DNA from: an uncultured Porphyromonas sp.
GTDB taxonomy: Bacteria; Bacteroidota; Bacteroidia; Bacteroidales; Porphyromonadaceae
Assembly: GCA_947253195.1 (NCBI GenBank)
Contig: CAMXXM010000074.1
Span: 1 to 7,095, forward strand
Direction of reading: 5' to 3'
DNA: 7,095 nucleotides
Under the pieces are notes generated by a model. It saw nothing but the letters and a program-made list of their open reading frames with translations. It had not been told where the DNA came from and made no database searches. Position 1 is the first letter of the stretch, and every line of letters begins with the position of its first letter. This document shows positions 1 through 5,600 of this stretch, piece after piece. Made by a program: the position numbers and the translations under genes.

Positions 1-887
1 TTCTTCATCATCGTGATGAGGTCGCCTGCCTTCATCTGATCGGGACAGGTGAAGTCTCGCCCTGCCTGCCAGAAGATACCCTCCTGGAAGTAGGTCTCCT
101 CCGGCTTCTCCTGATTGTACTTGTTGGGGACCTTGATCTTCCTCTTGGTGCCGAGGAGGATGTCCGTCTCGGTGGTGCGCTTGTGCTCAGCGATGGCAAA
201 TTCGGTCTGATCCGAGCGGTTCCACTTGACGTCTGCATTCGTCTGTGCCCAGCGGAAGAAGGTGGTCTCCTCGGTCTCGATGAGCATCTTCTGCATGTAG
301 TTGCTCCTCTGTACAGGGAGAGCCATCAGGGGAGCGGTGCGAGACTGCTTCTCGCTACCGGTGCGGGCACCACGGATCACTCTGGTACCTGCCGGTACTG
401 TCTCAAAGGTGTTGTGCGGTCCCTTGCCGTTGACGGGCGAGATGATCAGTGTGCCGTCGCTCTTGCGGTCACGGACGTACGCCTGGAGCCAGTTGCTCTT
501 TGTCGCACCATCCTCGAGATAGCCGGGGATGCCCTTGAAGATCAGGGTCTCATTCGTCGCAATGAGGTCGGGGTTCTCCACCTGCAGCTCAGCGACGCGG
601 TCACTGGTGGTGCAGGTCATGCTCTTCACCTTAGTAACAAGGGGGAGCATTTGGATCTCATCGTAGTAGATCTCAGGGGATGTCTGCCCCTCCTTGACCT
701 GCTTAGCGCCGACGCGCTTAGCGTGTCTGGAGCCGAGGGTGTAGAGCGGGGTCAGGTGGGGGCGGATCTTGATCACCTCACGGTCGATCACCGCCTTTAC
801 CACCTCAGGGGCGTGCTCGTTGGCAGCCTCAAGGGAGACTGCCTCGCCCTCCGCAAAGATCACATTGTTGTTTAAGTTCTCTGCCAT
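1..887 (-). CDS. Phage major capsid protein, HK97-fold type (likely), C-terminus cut off by window edge
   Basis: I translated this frame from the ATG at 887-885. It stays open for 295 codons to the left edge, so the stop lies outside. The product would form the icosahedral head shell. Support is mostly context plus pattern: it lies 28 bases downstream of an acidic scaffold-like gene. The protein begins MAENLNNNVIFAEGEAVSLE and has a charged N-terminal region to about residue 70. At 186-247 there is a segment (PLMALPVQRSNYMQKMLIET, then a Trp/Asp-rich helix, then TTETDILLGTK) that resembles the long-helix region of SU10/N4-gp56-like capsid proteins. No signal peptide or membrane segment is seen. 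There is no Shine-Dalgarno sequence; the leader is A-rich. It is probably co-transcribed with the scaffold gene. The capsid call is inference from neighbours and remembered family pattern; another abundant head protein is the main alternative. Confidence 0.78.
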   Translation of the reverse strand, partial: MAENLNNNVIFAEGEAVSLEAANEHAPEVVKAVIDREVIKIRPHLTPLYTLGSRHAKRVGAKQVKEGQTSPEIYYDEIQMLPLVTKVKSMTCTTSDRVAELQVENPDLIATNETLIFKGIPGYLEDGATKSNWLQAYVRDRKSDGTLIISPVNGKGPHNTFETVPAGTRVIRGARTGSEKQSRTAPLMALPVQRSNYMQKMLIETEETTFFRWAQTNADVKWNRSDQTEFAIAEHKRTTETDILLGTKRKIKVPNKYNQEKPEETYFQEGIFWQAGRDFTCPDQMKAGDLITMMK

Positions 888-915
888 AGTGTGTTTTTCT
901 TATGTATTGAGTTTA

Positions 916-1797
916 TTAGTCCTTGTCCTGAAGCATGTCAGAGATGTTGCTCTGCTTAGGCTCGTAGTAGTAGCGGGGGTTCTCCTCGCCCCCCTTAGGG
1001 AGACTGCGGTCTGCCGTCACGTCAGGCATCGTCGCCTCCTTCTCCGCCTGCCTGTTCTTGATGTCATCGATGGCGGCATTGCGTCCCGCCAGCTTGGCGG
1101 CGTCAAGGTCTGCCTCCTTCTCCGCATCGTAGGTGAGTGCCTTGTGGAAGAAGTCTATCGTGGCTTCGTCTATGCGCCCCTCCGAGAGGTCGGTCGCAAA
1201 GCCGATGATCGCATTGTGGATCTCGTCCTTCTCCTCCTCCGAGAGTCCGCCCTTCGCGGCGTAGTCGTCCAGCGTTTTGGCGTAGGTCTCGAAGTTGCCC
1301 TTCACCTCGTCGTAGCGACCCTTGCGCTCCTTGGCTCCCTCCTCGATCTTCCGGATGCTCTCCTCGTCGATCATGTCTCTGAGGTCTCCGAAAGACTGCC
1401 CGATGGCGACCATAGGGTCTTCGCCACGACTGATACGGGCGATGAACTCCGCCACGGGAGGGTTCTCTCGGATGGCGTCAATGAGCTTCTGGTTGCTCTC
1501 GTTGAAGGCGTCGTAGCGCCCCTTGTAGTCGTCACGCTCCTTGATCGCATTCACCGCATAGTCGGCGAGGGTGTCATCGTCAGGCTCCCCCTTGACATCG
1601 GCATTCGCTTTCTTGTAGCTGTCCAGCAGCCCGGCACGCCCTCTGAGTGGCTCGGTGGCTTCTTTCACCTCCTCCGTCTTCTCCGCGTCAGTGGTCTGAC
1701 CCTCATCGGGACGAGGTGCGGGGGGAGTGGAGAGCGTCACCTTGCGTGGCGTCTCGCTCATCTCCTCCGTGGGCATCTCTTTCTTACTTTCATCCAT
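916..1797 (-). CDS. Scaffold-like phage head assembly protein (293 aa)
   Basis: A complete gene from ATG at 1797-1795 to TAA at 918-916. The product is very rich in Asp, Glu and Lys, has no cysteine, and is predicted to be mostly helical. A disordered, Pro/Thr/Glu-rich N-terminus (about residues 1-50) is followed by charged helices (about 75-250). These include a segment near 112-133 with the pattern NPPVAEFIARISRGEDPMVA. A basic/aromatic tail follows (NPRYYYEP at 273-280). This composition, a length near 300 residues, and the position directly before the capsid gene are classic for a scaffolding protein. Such a protein would template procapsid assembly and then leave or be degraded. The C-terminal tail would be the expected capsid-binding part, by analogy with other scaffolds. 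Its A-rich leader resembles that of the capsid gene. The function is inferred from position and composition, not from a recognised catalytic motif; no protease domain is visible. Confidence 0.75.
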   Translation of the reverse strand: MDESKKEMPTEEMSETPRKVTLSTPPAPRPDEGQTTDAEKTEEVKEATEPLRGRAGLLDSYKKANADVKGEPDDDTLADYAVNAIKERDDYKGRYDAFNESNQKLIDAIRENPPVAEFIARISRGEDPMVAIGQSFGDLRDMIDEESIRKIEEGAKERKGRYDEVKGNFETYAKTLDDYAAKGGLSEEEKDEIHNAIIGFATDLSEGRIDEATIDFFHKALTYDAEKEADLDAAKLAGRNAAIDDIKNRQAEKEATMPDVTADRSLPKGGEENPRYYYEPKQSNISDMLQDKD

Positions 1798-1815
1798 CTG
1801 TGTTTTCTCGTTATG

Positions 1816-1830
1816 GAGCCTTGCGGGCTC
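1816..1830 (-). other. Small hairpin in the scaffold gene leader
   Basis: GAGCC-N5-GGCTC forms a 5-bp stem ending 18 bases before the scaffold ATG. There is no U-tract, so it is not a clear terminator. It could affect mRNA stability or be chance. Confidence 0.3.
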
Positions 1831-1870
1831 GGTGTTATATTATCGTTGCCACAAAATAAACCATACACAC
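1831..1870 (-). promoter_or_regulatory. AT-rich segment, possible promoter region for scaffold and capsid genes
   Basis: The 162-base divergent gap 1798-1959 holds one AT-rich patch here, upstream of the scaffold start. On the minus strand it includes TATTTTG (1858-1852), one base short of TAnnTTTG, and GATAATATAAC further down. The head genes need a promoter here if transcription from the giant gene stops near 2636, but no box is a full match. Confidence 0.3.
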
Positions 1871-1923
1871 CCGCTGTTTTTGCCCGCCACTGCACCACTA
1901 CTGCGTCGGTCGGTCTTTTTGCG

Positions 1924-1931
1924 TACCTTTG
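1924..1931 (+). promoter_or_regulatory. Candidate Bacteroidota -7 box (TACCTTTG) for the plus-strand cassette
   Basis: TACCTTTG matches the TAnnTTTG consensus of the Bacteroidota primary sigma factor exactly. It ends 28 bases before the ATG at 1960, giving a short leader. A clear TTTG -33 box at the usual distance is not seen, which lowers confidence. The direct repeat GTACC-N5-GTACC (1923-1937) overlaps the box and could be an operator half-site pair, or chance. Confidence 0.5.
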
Positions 1932-1944
1932 AGTACCAAACGAT

Positions 1945-1950
1945 AAAGGA
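1945..1950 (+). promoter_or_regulatory. Shine-Dalgarno-like site AAAGGA for the secreted protein
   Basis: AAAGGA sits nine bases before the ATG at 1960 and fixes that start. It is notable because the two minus-strand head genes nearby have A-rich leaders and no such site. Confidence 0.55.
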
Positions 1951-1959
1951 ACACTTCGT

Positions 1960-2238
1960 ATGCGCACAAGACTACTTATCTCGACCTTTCTGCTCCTCTT
2001 CCCGCTTATGGGAAGCACCACCGCCTCCTCAGGATCCAATGTCTGGATCTGCACCGGCTCTTCGTCAAAGACGTACCACCTCTACAAAGACTGCTCAGGT
2101 CTGCGCAACTGCAGGGCAAGGATCGTCTCGGTCACGGAGGAGAAAGCCAAGGAGATGAGGAGACGCCCCTGCAAGAAGTGCCTGAAGAAGAAACAGCGAC
2201 AGAGCCTCACGACTACCGATGAGAGACAAGGAGCATAA
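1960..2238 (+). CDS. Small secreted Cys/His protein with putative zinc-binding motif (92 aa)
   Basis: A plus-strand gene opposed to the structural genes. The ATG at 1960 is preceded by AAAGGA at 1945-1950, nine bases away, a good ribosome site. Residues 1-22 form a signal peptide: Arg at 2 and 4, hydrophobic LLISTFLLLFPLMG, and a plausible signal peptidase I site after TTA (20-22). There is no lipobox Cys. The mature part of about 70 residues has His40, Cys45, Cys71 and Cys74 in the layout YHxxxxC...L...(helix)...RPCxxC. I recognise this from small metal-binding, Ada-N-terminal-like modules found in many exported bacterial proteins. Two further cysteines, Cys31 and Cys51, could form a disulfide. 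The tail is strongly basic (KKCLKKKQR). It would act in the periplasm or outside the cell. Its role is unknown; an envelope-modifying or superinfection-related function is only a guess from its location in a phage. Confidence 0.72.
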   Translation: MRTRLLISTFLLLFPLMGSTTASSGSNVWICTGSSSKTYHLYKDCSGLRNCRARIVSVTEEKAKEMRRRPCKKCLKKKQRQSLTTTDERQGA

Positions 2239-2602
2239 GTACCGCCACATCTACCGCCTCTATAAAGAGGGACTCACCTACCGCCAGATCGCACGGCGGG
2301 AGATACCCGATGAACTCTCCGTGAAGACGATCCGAAACCTCATCTATAGGCTCCGTAAGAACCCCGAGGAACTCAGTCAAGCCCTCCCGAAGCACCGCGC
2401 GATATACGCCCTCTACGAAGAAGCCCTCTCGCGAGGGGAAAAACCCTCCCGTGCAATCCTCTACGCCCACGACAATCAGCCAAATGTCCATGTCTGCCTG
2501 CGGACGATAAGCGCTGCCGTTTCACAGATGGAGGGGAGACGCAAGCGCAAGGATGCCGCCCTCTCCAGCCGAGCCCACTGCGACCCCGTCATCGGGGAGT
2601 GA
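2219..2602 (+). CDS. Small DNA-binding-like protein with two tandem HTH-like repeats (127 aa)
   Basis: The ATG at 2219 lies inside the upstream secreted-protein gene, overlapping it by 20 bases in another frame. No Shine-Dalgarno site is visible, so translational coupling is likely. The only other in-frame Met is at residue 104, so this start is the only reasonable one. Residues 11-45 read IYRLYKEGLTYRQIARREIP and on to TIRNLIYRL, a typical helix-turn-helix pattern with the GLTYRQIA turn. Residues 62-104 repeat the scheme: IYALYEEALSRGEKPSRAIL, then LRTISAAVSQM. The C-terminal tail is basic (GRRKRK). The protein has a predicted basic charge and no membrane segment. It could be a transcription regulator of the cassette or phage, or a terminase-small-subunit-like DNA binder. 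No catalytic domain is present, and neither role can be chosen from sequence alone. The stop (TGA, 2600-2602) lies just before a convergent inverted repeat. Confidence 0.68.
   Translation: MRDKEHKYRHIYRLYKEGLTYRQIARREIPDELSVKTIRNLIYRLRKNPEELSQALPKHRAIYALYEEALSRGEKPSRAILYAHDNQPNVHVCLRTISAAVSQMEGRRKRKDAALSSRAHCDPVIGE
2584..2597. other. GC-rich hairpin at the end of the HTH gene
   Basis: CCCCG-TCAT-CGGGG forms a 5-bp stem with a tetraloop just before the HTH stop codon and 10 bases from the larger inverted repeat. It may contribute to ending transcription. It has no T-run. Confidence 0.35.
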
Positions 2603-2607
2603 AGACA

Positions 2608-2645
2608 GCAGTCGCTGCAAGACCTTACGATCTCACAGCGACTGC
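2608..2645. terminator. 10-bp perfect inverted repeat between convergent genes, possible bidirectional terminator
   Basis: The arms GCAGTCGCTG (2608-2617) and CAGCGACTGC (2636-2645) are perfect reverse complements around an 18-base spacer. The repeat lies between the stops of the HTH gene (2602) and the giant gene (2666), the expected place for a shared terminator. Neither side has a run of T, and the loop is long, so this is not a textbook intrinsic terminator. A protein binding site is an alternative. Confidence 0.5.
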
Positions 2646-2665
2646 CTCTCCTTACTCTCGGAGCC

Positions 2666-5600
2666 TTACCTCAGCTCCCTGAATTGCTCCATCAAGCGAT
2701 CTATCGTCGGGGCGACTTCCTCTTTCGTCACCTTCCCCTTGTCGATCTGCTTAATTAGAGCCTTCGTCTCAAGCCACGTGACGTAGAGTTTCTCGTCCTT
2801 CGTGCCATCCTCCCAGATCTTCTCTGTGAGTTGCTCTCCGGTCATCCGAGGTGCCATAGCGTCTACACGCTCTGTCATCTTCTTGTACCGCTCGACGTCC
2901 TCGCCCTCCTTAGCCTTCCGAAGGTTGCTCATCGTCTGCTGACGGCTGTTGTAGAAGTCCATAAGCTTCCAATAGCTCCGATCGCTATCAGAATAGTCCT
3001 TCTCCTGCTTCGTCAGGTCGTTCACGATCTGTAGCTTCCTAAGCTCGCTCGGGTCTCCACTGGATGCGGCAGAGACGCAGGTGGCGATGTCCGCCAACGT
3101 CCTACCAACACCCGTTGTGTAGCCCTCGAAGACGTGCTCAATCACGCTCGGGTTAAGCCACTCATCATCGGGAAGAATATGGGTCCCGTCTCGGCTCATC
3201 CGGTCGTTACGCTCAAGCGATCCACCCATAGCGTACCAGATCTTGTCAGAGAGGTCTTTGTAGACCTGCTTCGTCCGCTTCTTCCCGAGCGTCCTCTGCG
3301 CAATCTGTCCCTCCTGACCCTTGATAAATGGCTCTCGGTAGACCGGGTTGCCCATAAAGTTCATATTGAAGCGTACGTCTGTAACTGGCTGTATAGCTGT
3401 AGGCATTATGTCACGAAGAACCTTTGTCTTGTTGAACTCTACGTTCCCCGTCACATCGTCCCACTCGACGACATTTGAGAGGGAAGCGACCTCGCTGGGG
3501 AGTAGCTCCCCTATGAGGTATTGCATTCCGTCAATGACACTACCCTGCCAGTCTTTCTTCCCGGCTAAAGCAAGTGCCATCTGCACGCCTGCCCCCCAGA
3601 AGCCACGGAAGCCCTGCGGGAGTGGGATCTTGACGTCTCCGATACAGATATTGGTCATCATCTCCCACTCCGTGAAGGCTCGCTCATCGTCCTTGTCAGG
3701 TGCGCCAAGAGCATAGAGGAGCCCTTGCGCAAGCCCCCCGGCAAAGAGCGTCCCGCACCACTCGGCTCCGTGTCTTCCGAGACGGACGATCTTATTCGTT
3801 CCCTGGATGCTGGCGTTCCAGAAGCCGAAGAAGGATCCGAAGACCCCGGCAAGTGTTCCCTTGCGATTGAAGTTTACCGTCAGCTCCTTTGCGTGCTTGG
3901 CTGCTTCCTTCTTGGAGTAGCCACACTCTCTACTGGTGACATACTCAGCGAGGCGGGTGTTAAGCTCGCTCGCCTCGGTGATCATCCCGATACCCTGCTT
4001 CAGTCCAAAGGCGTTGGCTACGCCAAACTTGCCATTGACAAACTTCTGCTTTAGGCTCGGGTCGCTCATCTCTTTCATCGTCTGACGTATCTTGACGACA
4101 TCGGGGAGGAAGCTCCAGCCGGTGGCGGCACCCTCATCAAAGAATTCCTTTAGGTAGGTACCATACTTCCCCTGCGGATAGGTGCCATCGCTATAAGCGT
4201 CACTCATCGCATACTGCAGCACAGTCTTCTGCACCTTGGCGTAGTTCGCCATAAAGGCTCGCTGATAACCCCATCCAAAGTCAGAGACGTTGCTGATCAA
4301 TGCCGTACCATAGTCACGCAAGGCATTTTTGACGGCGAAGATCGGGTTGTACTGCGTCATCAGTGCGGACATAAAGCGAGTGGCTTTGGAGACGTAGTTT
4401 AGTGGCTTTTGAATGATACTTGGGAGATTAGTGCCCAAAGAGACACTGGCTCGCCCATTCAAGACATCAGCCACCAGCTCACCTTGATACTGAGGGGAGA
4501 AGTGGATCTGTTGCTCCACGCCATCTTTATAGACCTTGACCGTGCGCCTTAACGCCTCGTCCTGCTTCTTTTCATCCCCTCTTAGTGGCTCCGGATCCCT
4601 ATAGAGGATCTCAATGGAGTTGTTGAGGTCGCTGATCTTATTGCTGATCTCCTTGCTCTTAATCCCATAGACGTAGTCTGCCGTTTCGCCCTTGGCGTTC
4701 GACTGATCAAGACGCTTCTGCTCCATACGTAGCTTGGCGACCTGTCGTCTGACGTCTGAGTCGTGACGAAGCTCCTCTATGGTCGGGGCTTGCTTGGAGG
4801 GCGTATATATCGGATTGCCCTTCTCATCTACTCCGGACTTCCGGTAGTAGGTCTCACCGATCTCAAGGACACCCCTCCGAGCAAGCTCCTGCTGGTGTTG
4901 TGTCACCCATTCGTAGAGGTGGAGGAGGTCTTGATTACGCACGACCCGCATAATGGTGGTATTCATAATCGCCTGCATATATGCGATAGGATCCCCCGAG
5001 AGACTCTGTCGCCCCTCTGCCGTCATCTCCACTCGCTCATAAGCATTGCGGTCGCTCTCCTCCGTCACCTTGAAGCCACGCTGAGGAGCGTAGTATCTCC
5101 GTGGGCTTTGTGTAAGACTGCGATACTGATCGTCTGTCATCAGTCCGGCACCGTGCAGTCGGTCTATAGACCACCGGGACATCTTTCTCATATCGTCACA
5201 GAGTGCCTCGGCATTGGCTTTGCCGACCGATGCCTCAAAGGACGCTATGTAGGCTTCCGGGGTGATATGGTTACTTGGTTTGCCGGCTTCTGTAACCACC
5301 TCCTCAAATCCCTCTCGTCCACGACTGACCAGCCCGAGCTGCTCGCACTCTACGATATCCTTTGCCTGGAAGTAAAGAGATACCTTGTCGTATCCGTCTG
5401 CACGCTTAATCGTTTTCGTTTCGTTCGTGTCCTCGTCAGTGAAGGTGTAGGAGACATCCATCACCTTATCCAAGAGTTTCTGCTCTCGTAGGTCACGTAT
5501 GCGATCCGTCAGCTTAGTGACAAGCGGCTCCACCTCCTGCTTACGCATATTCAGCTCTCGGGAGGATTGCGTCATCAGGTCTTGGTAGATATTCTGCTCC

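Noticed and set aside
183..875. Plus-strand open frame of 230 codons across the capsid gene
   Set aside because: It is antisense to a well-formed capsid-like frame, has low-complexity Leu/Val/Arg composition, and lacks a start leader.
1876..1882. GTTTTTG as the -33 box of the cassette promoter
   Set aside because: It lies about 41 bases before the TACCTTTG box, about twice the usual spacing.
769..1932. Plus-strand open frame of 387 codons across the scaffold gene
   Set aside because: It is antisense to the scaffold gene, Leu/Val/Arg-rich without a recognisable domain, runs across the divergent promoter region, and is explained by the scaffold gene's codon bias.
2213..2491. Minus-strand open frame of 92 codons opposite the HTH gene
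   Set aside because: The plus-strand frame shows a helix-turn-helix pattern and coupling to the upstream gene; the minus frame shows nothing recognisable.
4763..5491. Plus-strand open frame of 242 codons inside the giant gene
   Set aside because: It is antisense to a continuous 1469-codon coding frame with family-like motifs; no leader or domain supports it.
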